Below, piece by piece: positions 46,270-58,479 of a stretch of 64,000 nt of DNA (the first letter of the stretch is position 1; the number at the start of each line of letters is the position of its first letter). The notes under the pieces were generated by a model. The model ran no database searches. It saw only the letters and a program-made list of their open reading frames with translations, and had not been told where the DNA came from. The stretch comes from Juglans regia. Lineage: Eukaryota > Streptophyta > Magnoliopsida > Fagales > Juglandaceae. Made by a program: the position numbers and the translations under genes. The DNA lies in NCBI RefSeq assembly GCF_001411555.2, contig NC_049916.1:10133945-10197944 (forward strand), read 5' to 3'.

Positions 46270-47711
46270 TTAGCTTCTCACCCAAGTGGAATTTTCTATG
46301 TTTTTTCACAGGGGTAGAGCTAACAATCCTTACCTCTGCATTCCATTTGTTACCTTGAGATCGGGCAGTTGGTTTCCTCAGAGCTTGAGCTTGGCGTTTC
46401 CATCTGCATCCTTCCCCCTGCCTTAGTGAAAGAAGAGCTGAAATAAAATTCTCGTCCCTACCAAAATCATGTGCACTAGTCGTTTGGAGTCTTCAAACTG
46501 GGCCATTGGGCCCTAGGTGTATTGTACACAACTCAGTTACTTCCTTAGCCCATTCCCTTCGCTTGGCCCAGTAGCATTAGCTGGCTTGAAAATAAACTCT
46601 CGCCTTAAATCTTCCCACAAATTTTTTGGTGCTTCCTTCTCCCCTAGGTTAGGTTGGTACACTATTTCAATCACATCCATCCTTCCCTTTGATTCCCCTG
46701 AACTTTGTACTTTGCTGTCTACACTTGACCTACCTCCTTTTTTTATGGGCGTTTGGTTCTGTGTATGGGAAAAGGTGGAAATAGATTGTCCCCTGCTCAA
46801 ACATTTTTCCCACCACCCTTTTTCCATACTACTTTCAGTAGCCTCCATCTCCACCTGACCATCACCTTTCCCTGAGAAATTCCCCCCTCTCCTCTACCAT
46901 TTCTATGTAGGTAAGTCCCTCGCCTAGTATTACTTTCAGCCTGAAGCCATGTCCCAAACTGTAAATCTGCAGTTCCCTCTTCTTCTTGACCTGCTCTGTG
47001 AGATAGGCATCCCTGCTCTCCATGAAGTATCTAGCCACATTGGAAGCAAATTTAGGGTAATTTCTCGTTCCGAAAATGCACCCAGTGCTTTGACTTCTCA
47101 ACATTGATGAAACGGCCTCTAAGGATGGGTTTGTGTAGTAATAACTCCACCTTCACACGTAGACATCTCCCCCATCATATACCATCATCTTCTACATCAA
47201 CTTCGATGGCCCTTCCTACATAGTTTCCAATCTGGTTACCAGTTTCCAATCTGGTTACCCCACTTCGACGACATGTAGCCCAACAACAAGTTGTAAAGTT
47301 GCATCCAGAAAACTTCATGATCAAAAGCAATTTTCCTTGGCCTCATGGTTCCGTCGTAAGGCACAATTAAAAACAAAGAAGTATCAAAGGACCAAGGTTT
47401 ACCTTCAAGGATTCTGTGCATATCTACAAGGGTCCTGAAAGTGATAACGACTATGTTTTTTTCTACTTCTTGAAAGGTGGCGCTTTTACTAATCCTCCAG
47501 GGTTTGGCCATTGTATTGCTAATCAGTTCCTTGCCCACCACCCGATCATAGTAGACCTTTCCTATCAGACTTTTTCTCCTTTGCGTTTGATCTCCTCACT
47601 CCCACTATTGTCGACTACCAACACTAACACCTCTTCCTCCTCCTCTATAAAACTGAGTTTCCTCCACTGTTCCTCTAGAACTTCCATCCTGTATCCCTCT
47701 CCACTAGACAT
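46270..47711 (-). pseudogene. LINE ORF1 (DUF4283, zinc-knuckle type), broken
   Basis: It begins MSSGEGYRMEVLEEQW (ATG near 47711). After a break, 47541-47236 carries the DUF4283 domain (MAKPWRISKSATFQEVEKNI, FDHEVFWMQLYNLL). A 19-bp tandem duplication at 47222-47259 shifts the frame at SKWGNQIGNW and creates a stop. Past it, another frame reads RGRFINVEKSKHWVHFRNEKLP and a CFQCG knuckle remnant. The remainder to about 46270 is hydrophilic. ORF1 proteins bind the LINE RNA. Confidence 0.8.
47222..47259. repeat. 19-bp tandem duplication in LINE ORF1
   Basis: agtttccaatctggttacc is present twice, back to back. Nineteen is not a multiple of three, so it breaks the ORF1 frame. Confidence 0.9.
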
Positions 47712-47810
47712 TGTTTGGTCTAACTAAGGAATGAATGAGAGAGATAGAAAAACTATCTCACCACCTCTGGTTTCGCCAAGCTCTATCCAGAGAGGAGACT
47801 CATTCATTAA

Positions 47811-47823
47811 CTTTTGAGCTAAC
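47811..47823. repeat. LINE target-site duplication, right copy
   Basis: Identical to 42132-42144. It marks the 5' end of the LINE, so the copy is not 5'-truncated. Confidence 0.9.
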
Positions 47824-48674
47824 ATATTCATCCAAGTAAAACTAAGCCAGACTTAGAATATTAAGCCGAACCCAAGTTAAAATAGTATAAAGGTTTATGT
47901 AATAAAACAAATCAAGCCCAACGTAAAGTATCACTAAGTACAAAATAATTTGCCATGTCTTATTTAAGTGAGGGGCATAAACATAATGTAATCTACAGGA
48001 AATTTGCTACACATAAGTTTAACCACTAAAGATGAGAGGAGTAGTCTTACGTGGGGCAGTGGGCGATGTGGAGTACAATTGTAGTTTCTGAAGATGAGTG
48101 ATAGTGACTGTACTATGTGAGGTTGATGGGAGGTAGCGACCAACGGTTTCTTTAGCAACCTAAGAACTCCAACGTTTGTGGTCTACAGTGAAGTCAGGGC
48201 AATTGATTACTCTCGGTTTGAGCAAGTCCAACATAGCACAGATAGGTAGGGATGGAGAGGTCTATGAAGGAGATGGGCAGCACCTTCTGACAGCTCTAGG
48301 TTGTAGGGTCTCATGGTGTGGCATTTGTTGCAGCTTTTCATGGCATGGAGATGTTCTATTTTTGTTGTATAAAAAAAGAGGCTACGTCGATATCACGTGA
48401 GCTAGTTTTCGGAGTTGCTAGTGGTGGAGATTTACGTGCATGGCGGGGTAGCAAAAGAGGTTGTGGTGTGGTTTGCTTGCTTCATGGCGGGCTTCGTGAT
48501 GGTGCGTATGAGCGAAGAGGCACGCGACGGTGGTTGCTGCCATGGGTTTATGGTGGCTCACGGAGCAACTCAAATGTGTGTGGGTGGTGTTCCAAAGCTA
48601 TTTGCAGCAATGCAAGGCTGTGGGCACGTATGGGTACACGGTCACATACGTGGGTGTGGAGTTTCCGTCATTGG
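47824..48674. other. LTR/retroelement-like, no gene called
   Basis: The first 180 bp (atattcatccaagtaaaac...) continue the LTR interrupted by the LINE. 48180-48680 is GC-richer and open in several + strand frames, but those frames show no domain and no match to a host protein. Confidence 0.35.
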
Positions 48675-48990
48675 TTAGTGTAAGTGTTGGCTGGGTTGAG
48701 ATGTTGCCCTAGTCTTTCACTGGGTTACTATCGTAGGGGCTCACGGTTGGAGGAATCGCGAGGAGAGGCTGGAGGTTGATGATGTGTGTGATAAGGTAGT
48801 GCGGCAACCCTATATTACAGGGAAGGTGACAGCATGTGCATGGCTATGTTGGCATAGAAGTTTTGTAGGGTTTTCATTCATGTGTCTGTCGGTTACCAAA
48901 AAGAAATGTTTCTACTTAATCAAAAACTGAGAGATACGGCATAAGTCAGTTATAATATATGAAGTCTTCCAGACTAAGAAATTACCCTAG
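48675..48990. repeat. Dispersed repeat, copy 2 (first copy at 29902-30205)
   Basis: Matches 29902-30205 from gtgttggctgggttgag to ccagactaagaaattaccc with about 10% differences. Here it is followed by other LTR-like sequence, so the repeat unit ends near agaaattaccc. Confidence 0.7.
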
Positions 48991-50726
48991 AGAAAATAGC
49001 AGTGTTTCGATGCTTGCATTTCGTTGACAACGTAATGTTCAAATTAATGTTGAATGTTCGAGAGGGTGAAGAGGTGAAGGACGATGGAAGATCCCAAAAT
49101 ATTTAAGCCTAATTAGGAAGATTATTATTAATAAAAAATTAAAATTTTAACAATTATAACTAAAACAATAGCAACAATAAAAACCAGTATTTAAAATATA
49201 AACAACTTATTAACACCATAGAATCCGATAAAATTAATAATACTAATAATAACAATAAGAGAATTGTATAATAATATGAAAAAATCGAAAGATAAAATTT
49301 TTCGCGTTCAATCCCTAATAATATTTGGGTCGGGTTTTTACAATATCATTGATTGTTTAACGTGAACTACAGATGCTCCATGACTCCCAATGGAAGTGTG
49401 CTCCTGTCAATATCGTATCATGTCATAGACATCTACGCCAGTTGTGAGTACGTCATTATAATTGAACTGATAAAATTGTTAAACATGTAGTTGGCACAAG
49501 TAGCGTTGGGTGCTTGACTTCCCTCCAACCCATCTGGATATGTACCTGTAATTGAGAATTTGGTGTCTTTATCTGTACTGTGAGATATGATTTTAGGTGA
49601 AAATCGTGAGTAATGCAGATAAAATGATAGGGAGGGGGCTGGCAACATGCGCTGGCTTCCTGAGATGAAGTGGAGGCTGGTTTACATGTAAACATACTAT
49701 GTTTTGGGTGTAGTAAAACAGAGCAATACCATTGGTAGTTTCTGGTGGCTGGACGATGGTGAGTCTCGAAAGGAGACGTGTGACAGTGCTCTTCCATTCA
49801 TACCTGAGAGCCTGTAGATATTGCACGGCTTTAACCTAATTATCAAACCCAAAAAAGACCTATATTCCACCAAAATAATTTTTTGGGCCCGTAGCCTATT
49901 CAAAATTACTCATAAAAATCAAGTCGGCTACCCATACATATTAACCTAAAATAAATATATAAAACGAGGGCTTGGTGTTGGGCATGGGTGTTACAAAACT
50001 ACATCCCATTGCAAGAATTTCATCCAAATAGATCATCATACTTGAGAGCCTGTAGATTGAGTTTAAAAAAAAATCTTGCATGTTCATCAATATTCCATCA
50101 AAGATCTAAATCATAACTCTTCAAAAATAAAATCTTAATGCATAGATCAAAGCCTCAAGAACAATATATACAAAAACCAAAGCCATGGGATCAAGTTTCT
50201 AGAACCAAAATTACAACCTAAGCCAAAACAAAAACTGGTTTGACCCATACGGTTTCTATCACTTTGAAATCATGCAAAACCCTTTTATAAAAATAATAAC
50301 ACGATTTTATTCCAATCCTAACTTGCATATAAAAATTTTAAAACTTTACCATAGCAAGATCTACACATCATTTCACCAAAAACTTCACAAAACTTTCAAA
50401 GTTGTCACCACAGAGACCTTTGCATTCTCATACTTAAATTTCACCTACCAAAACTCTGTGAACAGTTTCCCAACACATACCCAAGTAAACTAGACTAAAA
50501 ATAGAATAAAATACAAGAATATTGAGGCATAGAAAATACTCACAAAGGGGCTTGAATGGAGAGTGCAAAAGCTGCCAGAAATGTTTCTCTCGACACCCTC
50601 TCGGTTTGCTCTTGGGAAAGGAAGAAAATGAGTTAAGTGTGGCGACAAAAAGGCTAGGGGAATGGGGTAGAGATGGAGGTTGACATGGTGGGTGGATGGA
50701 TGACCCTTGGATGGGAGGGTGTGTGA
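48991..50726. other. Retroelement-like, no coding capacity
   Basis: 49000-49342 is AT-rich and ends tttgggtcgggtttttaca, like the outer end of the other antisense Ty3 LTRs. 49343-50726 has no recognised domain and reads like LTR or UTR sequence. Confidence 0.35.
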
Positions 50727-52948
50727 TACCCCCAGCCCTCGCTTGGGACTGGATGATGACTGAAATGTCAGGACATATAACTCAAGGCTACATACCCCTA
50801 TGCATAATAGTTAAGATGAAATGCACTTATTGTAATTCTAGAAGTATGTAATAAATCACAGCAAAATATGTCGTTTCATAAAATTTTGTGCCAAAATAAA
50901 ACTAATATCCCAACTTCATTTATTGCTTTAAATCACACTTCATTGTAATGGAGTATCAAACTCCTTGTTACACATTAACATAATCAGTAGTGTCTTCAAA
51001 GGCCTTTTACAAACAAGGAAATCATTAGAGCATCTTTCTAAATCTCTATTATCTCTAAGTATCATGACTAATTCTAGTCTCTTCTCCAGGTCGAGCTCAT
51101 CCTTGGCCTTGATCATCATCTTGATTAGCTACTCCCGGTCATACTAAAAGTTGTACCACTCCGGTTTGGGAATGGTAGTAGAAACTACCATAGTGAGATT
51201 TTGATAAATCTCAGTAAGTAAACAAACAACAAACAACAATACTTGACATTTAAAGGAAAACCTCGACATGAATGCATGGACATGTACTTGACACAAAACT
51301 TAGTTCATGCAATTTGGATACCTCATGGCTCCCATATGCATCGTGGGTTCCCCGCTAGTTACTGCATCATCCAATGACCCACTTGATCGTGGTGACTATG
51401 TCATAGTCCTTACTTTGTGGTAGTTCACCATTTTGCCTTCACCGCATATACCACATGTGGCACCCACTAACTTTAGGTGCTACTTAGCTTTGACATTCTT
51501 TCCACAAGGATCCATTCGAGGTCCATCGTCTGTACTTCATCAACCCAGGGATTACCACTCCAATTTATGTACTTTAGAGTGGACAGAGGAGTTTCACCAA
51601 GACATTCTCCCATCCTAGCATTTGGGGTCGTGATAAAAGATGTATAGACTCCTTTCTTTGAAAACAATACACAACCCAAATGCATGTGACATGAAACTTG
51701 TGAAACTTTTCTTTCAATGCATCATGTGAACATATAAATGCCAAGAATCATGTAACCATGTGAGACAACATTGAACATCTCATGTTACAGCTTGAAAATA
51801 TTAGAACATTTCAATACTCCGTTCACAACCATAGGCAATAGCATTAGAGACATACCAAATAGAAGAGCAATTTCTTAAACTTGAATACATATGCATGGCC
51901 AAATCATTTGATGTGTACACAAATATATTATAACAAACAACTTGAGCTAATATTTCTAAGCATACTTGAAACATCATGAACAAGTACACATAGCAAGAAC
52001 ATCATGCAAATCCGATTACAAGGCATCACATAGCAATAGATTATAATCAATCAATTAGTTCATATAATAGCACATAAGAGTGTAAATTTCACATGATGTA
52101 TACAAATATTATCCAAAGTAGGTTGAGAGTCCACTTACAAAAAATCTAAAGAGTAAACAATAAGCAAGTGGAAATATATTAAACAATATTAGACAATGAA
52201 ACCCTAACTTAAGAGTGGGTGTGTGTTGTGTTTTATAGTTCCCACGTGTTCGGCATTAGGGGTAACCTTAGACCGATTGCCCTTTCATGTTCACTATGAC
52301 TTGGTTCTAGTAGCATGCATGGTGTATGTGCATGTGTGGTGCGTGCCATCCATGGTACTCATCATTCCTTTAGCCGAAACTCTCAATAAGGGAAAACCGT
52401 AATTCAAAACCCTAATAGTGGCCGTAGTTCTCTCACTTATGAGGTATTTTCCTCTCATTCATGCTAATGAAGGTTCAGTTTCTCCCCTTGAGGATAAACC
52501 CTAGCTCTCTAAACAACACTCCTCTAAGCCAAAGCGTGAATTGATTCGTGTGCCCTCTCCAAGTCATGACAAGACTCCTAGTCTTCAGTTCTCCATCACC
52601 CTCCATTCCACATGGTCATGTGTGTGTGAAATAATTGAAGAAAAAGTTCAAGTGATTCTCATCGTGTGAGCTCGTCTCCCTAAGATGGACACTTAGTTTG
52701 CACTGTCTTAACCAATAGCTCTTGGTTTTCACCATTGTTGCATGATTTCCTCTTGATTCGAATGTGGTGTAGTTGAAGCTTTGTGTGTGTGTATACGTGA
52801 ATAGAGAGGAAAATAAGATAAGAGTATTTTCATGTAAACCCTCAAATCAGAATATTACGGGGTGTTATTTATGCGAAAATTGGCCCAAACTCTCTTTCTT
52901 CTTACTTCAACTTTGTTGCCAAGTGTTTGACCTTAGATTTTGGCTATC

Positions 52949-53119
52949 GCACGTTAGACAAGTGGCACATTAGCTTATGCATGTGGGACAAGTGGTGCAC
53001 TAGCTGATGCATGTTGGAAAAGTGGTCTACTAGTTGTTGCATGTGGGACAAGTTGTGCACTAGCTGATGCATGTGGGACAAGTGGTGCACTAGTTGATGC
53101 ATGTGGGACAAGTGGCGCC
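52949..53119 (+). repeat. 30-bp tandem repeat, about 5.7 copies
   Basis: The unit gcatgtgggacaagtggtgc followed by actagctgat starts at 52949, 52979, 53009, 53039, 53069 and 53099 (partial). Spacing is exactly 30 bp, and copies differ at one to seven positions. Being a multiple of three, it is open in several frames, but no protein is suggested. Confidence 0.9.
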
Positions 53120-53777
53120 CCTTCCCAATCCATGGGTGGGCGTATAACACTTAGATAACTGACATCCACTTCTCTCTCCTCCTTTCTTTAAGTACAAATA
53201 CAATGAGCCTTAGAAGTTAGGTTCCATGTTGGCCAAGTGGCTCCTAGAAGCAGATGCTATGAGCGCATACTAGGCTAGGAAATAGGGCATAAAAATCTTG
53301 AAATTTTTCTTGAAAATAATCCTCTTTGCCAAGTGGTGTGGGTCCTTGAAAATTCAAAATCCTACTCATCATTGCTTTCCAAGGAAATCTAAGAATATCT
53401 TTGCATGGGTGCCATGTGTCAAAGCCCCTCCACTCTTTCTTCCTCATCATTGCCTCTCCTTGAGAAGTCCAAAAGATCCTCTGCATGAGTGACATGTGGC
53501 ATGGTATCTTGTCAAAATCTGAAACCCTAAAAGGCTCCTTAGGCATGCTCCTTCATGTGGTAAAGGTTAAATAATTCTCTAGGGCATAATAGTCATTTGA
53601 TAAATCCTAAACCTAGCCTTGAGTCTTGTAGACGTGTGCATGCTTGGCATGTGGCAAGGAGCGTCTAGGGTGTGTGTGTTTGTGCCCTTTTGCTTTCCAT
53701 CTGTTGCTCTTCCCTCACAAAAATTATTCTAGAACCTTAGTGGGTGGGTGTGTGTGTGTTCCTCATGCGCCCTTCCC

Positions 53778-53896
53778 TTTTCCCATGCATCTTTTCATTT
53801 TTCCATGCATCTTTTCCTTTTTCCATGCGTCCTTATCTTTTCCCATGCGTCTTTATCTTTTCACATGCGTCTTTTCCTATTTCCATGCGTTGCCTC
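53778..53896 (+). repeat. 20-bp tandem repeat, about 6 copies
   Basis: The unit tttcccatgcgtctttatct or a close variant recurs every 20 bp (cores catgcat, catgcat, catgcgt, catgcgt, catgcgt, catgcgt). It is pyrimidine-rich on the + strand. Confidence 0.85.
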
Positions 53897-54663
53897 CTCC
53901 TAGAAAGTCCCAATTGGTGTGCATGCATGACACTTGGCTAAATGTTGGTTGGTCTTCCCTAGGTAGGCATGAAGCTCCTTGATCAAAACCCTAAGGCCTC
54001 TTGGGAACTTGTGCAGTTGACTCTTGACATCTCCCATGCGCCTCTCCTTCTATAAACTCTCAATGCATGACAAGTGGCAAAGGAAAAAGGGTGATTGTGT
54101 GTGGTGGGGGTGTTGGCTGAGGCATCTAGGGACTAGGGGTTATTTTGGTTCTAGGCTTCCCTTCCTATTACCCATGATTGGTTTGTTCAAGAAAGTCCCA
54201 CATCTACTCTCGTGTGAGACAAGTGTAAAAAGTAGGTGGCCTTTCCATGTTTCGTGGGCACAACCCCTTCAAACTCACCAAAATCTTGTGGGTGGCATAT
54301 GTAGTCTATTGGGGTTACCGAAACCCCTATGTTCCCTCATTTTCCTCATCCATTTTTACATCCAGGTTCAATGTATCCAATGGTAAGATGTGCATGTGAG
54401 ACATATGGCATGTGGATAGGTGAATGTGGCGTGTGCCCTAGCGTGCCGAACCCTTCATCCTTCCTTCTTCTAGAAACACCCTCGCATGCTTGCCATGTGG
54501 CAACCTCATGCTAACCAAAAGTGTCCTTTCCCTAGGTTTCAAATGATGAGGCTCTAGGTAAACAAAAAGGCTTTTTCTGCTTCCAAGTAGGTGCCTCCCA
54601 TGCCCAAAACCCTAATTAGGGTTTTCATAAACCCCTTCTGGCCCTTAGTGGCCGACTTTCATT

Positions 54664-57600
54664 TGTAATACCCGAATCCTATTATGTAGGTCCTTACGTC
54701 ATTTATTAATTCTTTAAGTTAAATATTTTGAGATAAAGATTTTTTATTATTTTATTTTAAGATGGGTGTGCTTTTATTTTTATGTGGGTTATTAAAATAA
54801 TTCAAGGGCATGATTTTTAAGACCTTACAATATTTTCTCTCAAGTCCCCTAAATTTTATCTATTCAAGGAATGGCCCAAGCTCTCTCCACCATAGGATGG
54901 GTAGGTGAGGAAAATATCTCCCCACATTCAATCTCCACTGTCCATCTCCCTAGCTTATGGGATAAGCTTTGACTAAAGTAATTGAGCCATTTCTCCCTTG
55001 GACCCGTAGGCTTTCTAAGCAAGCAATTAAATTCGTTTTCATTTCCTTGCACCCAACGGTTCTAAGGCAAGCAAAGAGAGAAGATTTCTCAAGCCCTATC
55101 TAAGTGAAGCCATTTCATTCACACAAAAAACCCTCTTGGTTTCCTCTAGCCCGCACGATTTCTCTCCCTTCTTCAAGCCGATTTCTTCCCTTTCCCAAGC
55201 TTAAGATCCAACCGAAGTTTCTTCAAGGAGAACGATTTTGTGGGTGAGTTTCTATGATTCTAGTTTCTAGTTTGGGATCTTGAATATATGTGTTTAACCT
55301 AGATAAGTGCTTGTGTTCTAGCCATGAATCTTCAGATTTCTTCTTCCTCTTCTCGTTCGATACTTGTTTTCGTATCTTGAAAGGGAAGCCAAGTCAGGTA
55401 ATGCTCTTATCCTTAAGATTTCTTGCGGATTGAAATTGTGCTAAGCAAACTCATGCCATGTATTTGGGGTTTTTGAATTTATGTGCTGGCCAAGTGTTGT
55501 GTGATAGTTTCTAGACTGATTTCTCATTTGTTTCCTCTAATAGTTGTTCTAATTGGGTGGTAACCGAGTAGAGGAATTATAGCTTTTATGTGTTATGCTC
55601 TGTTTTTGTGTTCCAGCCGTGTGTTTTTGCAAGGCATTTCGTTGTAGTCCTTCCTTGTATTTTCTCGAGTTTAAGCCATGTTTTAATTATGTTAAGTCTT
55701 GTCTTTATGTGTTAAATTAATGGAGTTGAGGTTTATAATTTTAGACATGCTTTCCTCAAGGTTTATGGCCTAAGTAAGCCACTAAGAATTTTAATTAAAC
55801 TAGTAAGCTTGCTTTTGGAATTCTGAGTTGCCAGTTTTGTATCCATTATTTATGCTATGTTTTCAAAAAAAAAAAATGTGCTGCTTTTCTTAAGTTTTCT
55901 ACAACTCTAGTATTGTTTAATTATGTAGTTGAGATTTTGGTTAAGTGAGGGATGTTTAAGAGCATGAATGTACTAAGACCTGCTAGCTGCCCATGCACTG
56001 CAGAATTTTCTGCAATGGGTTCTGTTTTGGGGCTTAAACTAGCATGTTTCATCCTCTTTGCTCAATTTCACCTTTTGCTTAACCGAAGTTAAATTTTAGT
56101 ATGAAAAGCCATTGAAAAACAAGTGACAAAAATCAACCCTCTTGTGACCATTGGCCCTTTTAGAATGCATTTAGGTGTTCTTTTGTATACTTTCTGTGTA
56201 CACAGGCTATGCCTATTCATTCATATCAATAATATTTATCTCTTACTTATAAAAAAAATGGCCCTTTTGTTGGATTTACTTCCACACGATATTACAAAGC
56301 TATCAAATGCCCCTCTTTGATGAGAATTTCATACTTGTAGCAATTCTTCATTCCTTTCTGTTCTTAAATAAATTCCTACCATCTATGCATTCCTAACCTA
56401 TGATTTCCATCTATTCTTCATATAGAAAATGATGGCCTTTAAAGGGGACAACAAGCAAGTTATGTACTTTCATGAGTTTCTTTAAAATGTTTGGAATGAT
56501 GATTTTAATGTTTTGGCTTAGTGCCATGTATGGTGGGTAGCTAAATGGGTTAAGGAAAACACTTTAATTCCAATTTGGAATTTAAGTGAGCGTGTAGGGG
56601 TGTCGGTTAGTAAAGCTTAAAGTGAGATGAATATTAATGTGTTTATCCCATTTCATTGAATAGAAGTTTATTTTCAAGTTCACGGAAACCACTAGTAAAG
56701 CATCGAGGTAAGTATCTATGATCATGCTTCTTACACAAAGTTCTATTATGAAAGAATTTCTCTCTCTCTTTTCAAATGTTCTTCTAAAGAAAGAGCAAGT
56801 GTATATATTATGTACAAGCCTTTCTTGGTGGCCCCTGTTAAGCACCCTATCGATTATAATTGTATGCATGTGTATAAGGTAATGCATCATGAGATTTTCA
56901 TACATGCTCTCTCTTAAATAACTAACGCCTTACTTATATGTAGCATGACATGAAATGCTCCCTTTTTTAAGAAACGCATATGCATTTGGACTAAGTAAAG
57001 ATAATGAAAATGTTTGACTGCAAAGAAAGGAAAGAAATGAAATGAAGGTTAAGGTATGAAAGTACGTAATGGCCACATGAATGAAAAGGGTACCAAAGGA
57101 ATGGGCAGATTGCAATGTCGGGTAATAGTGTTGCCCCCCATGAAAGGGATCCCCAACCTGTGGCCACGGGCGGAATCTAGGTCCAAAAGACCGCTAACCC
57201 CAACACACGGGGTGTAATAGTGTGTACCGACCAAAGAAAGTAAAACATGAAAGTAAAATTATTTCTTACAATGTTTATGCATGCAAGTATTGCTTATTTC
57301 TTAAAATATTTATGCATGAAGGTATGGTTTATTCCTTAAACTGTTTATACATGAAAGCATTGTCAAGAATTAGCAAATGTTTATGTATGCATGTTTTCAA
57401 AAGAAAAGATTATGTGATTAATAAGTTAACAGCATGGTGTATTGCTTACTGAGCATTAGACTCATTTTGTATTTACGTTTTAAACGTCCAGGTATTGATG
57501 GAGAGGCTGTGGAGCCAGGCACTATCGAGGAGGGAGGGGTCAATGCTTAGTGTTCCCCTACCGGTTCGACCTTTTGATGATAATGGTTTATGGTTTTTAT

Positions 57601-58097
57601 GTTTTAGGATGGGTCCCGTGTTGGGATGTTTTGTTGAATTAACTTTAAGACAATATATCTTTTGGGTATAATGTAATTTCAATGGTGTAACTTTAAGACA
57701 ATATATCTTTTGGGTAATGGTGTAACTTCTATGGGTAATGGTGTAACTTCTATGGTGGGGTGATGGTAACCTCTTATACGATGGTTTAACACCTTTTTGT
57801 ATGTATTGTAGGACTAAGTCCCCCTGTTATTTAGAATTAGTTATATTTTGATGAATGAATGATGGACTCTGAGAGTCCTTTATGTAAAATGCTAAACAGA
57901 TTGTCTATCAGGTGTTTTTTTTTTTAACTAGAAGTGTAGAGTACATGCGTGACATGTTCACGCATATCCTGCATTACCTTTGTAGGAAAAAAAAATTGTA
58001 ATAATAATAATAATAAGGTATGCACATACAGATTAAAGCAAGGAAATAACAGGTAAAGGGTCACGACCTTGGCCCAGGTTAGGGTGGGCTTGTGACA
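54664..58097 (+). mobile_element. Ty3-type 5' LTR
   Basis: It starts TGTAATACCCGAATCC and ends gggcttgtgaca, five bases before a PBS. The start motif matches the reverse complement of the antisense LTR-like ends at 29901 (TGTAATAGCCCG), supporting the edge. The length of 3.4 kb is long but within the range of some plant chromoviruses. No coding sequence. A near-repeat of actttaagacaatatatctttt occurs at 57641-57720. The 3' partner LTR is not in the window. Confidence 0.65.
57641..57760 (+). repeat. Short tandem duplications in the Ty3 LTR
   Basis: aactttaagacaatatatct plus ttgggta occurs twice, about 41 bp apart, followed by ggtaatggtgtaacttctat twice, 21 bp apart. Confidence 0.7.
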
Positions 58098-58102
58098 AAT
58101 CT

Positions 58103-58114
58103 TGGTATTAGAGC
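58103..58114 (+). other. Ty3 primer-binding site
   Basis: TGGTATTAGAGC differs by one C-to-T change from TGGTATCAGAGC (initiator tRNA-Met) and lies five bases after the LTR end. Confidence 0.8.
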
Positions 58115-58479
58115 GAAAGTTAAGGAGTCATGTAGACTTTAGGGGTAAACTAGGCTGAAGCCCTCTCACTAAAGTATGCCAAGCTCCGTAGCAAGCTCAA
58201 ATGGTATTTCTTACTACATGTTATGAATTTTGTAAAACAATTGCGAGTCATGTATGTTTATTTGGTATGAGTTATTGCTAATGTTATTGTTATACATGTT
58301 CTAGTACGGCAACGCATAACAATAATTATAAGCGTCAAGGGTAGTCCGGCGCCCGTAATCCTGAGGACCAGTAGGAGGCCCCCAAAGATTCGGGAGACCT
58401 CATCGATGCAGCGCCACGCCTTATTGAGGCTTTTACTAGCAGGCAATCCGCGACACAAGTACAAGTCCCACACCTAACT

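Larger units (their letters stand above)
42145..47810 (-). mobile_element. Full-length but inactive LINE (ORF1 + ORF2)
   Basis: A perfect 13-bp target-site duplication, cttttgagctaac, lies at 42132-42144 and 47811-47823. The 3' end is the left side (poly-A, seen as a T run at about 42147-42161). In element order: ORF1 from the ATG at about 47711 with a DUF4283-type domain and a CFQCG knuckle remnant, then ORF2 with AP endonuclease, RT, zf-RVT and RNase H. At 5.67 kb it is the size of an intact plant L1-type element. Both ORFs are broken. It sits inside Ty3 LTR sequence and is therefore younger than that LTR. Confidence 0.9.
50727..54663. mobile_element. LTR-like block with tandem repeats
   Basis: It starts tgtgatacccccagccctcgcttggg, resembling the LTR edges at 25713 and 31605. 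No PBS or matching other end was found. It contains two tandem arrays (52949-53119 and 53778-53896) and recurring catgtggcaagg / cttggcatgtggcaa phrases between 53400 and 54500. No gene domain. It ends at the start of the Ty3 LTR at 54664. Confidence 0.4.

Noticed and set aside
46517..46858. Long + strand open frame of 113 codons
   Set aside because: It is the shadow of LINE ORF1 on the other strand and shows no domain.
48318..48683. 121-codon open frame on the + strand
   Set aside because: Three overlapping frames are open there because the DNA is GC-rich; no domain and retroelement context.
40690..49342. A single antisense Ty3 LTR split by the LINE
   Set aside because: Flanking 5-mers (gggac and atatc) do not match and the middle contains another dispersed repeat; ends not supported.
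52949..53119. CRISPR-like regular repeats
   Set aside because: The repeats are directly adjacent with no unique spacers, and this is a eukaryotic genome.
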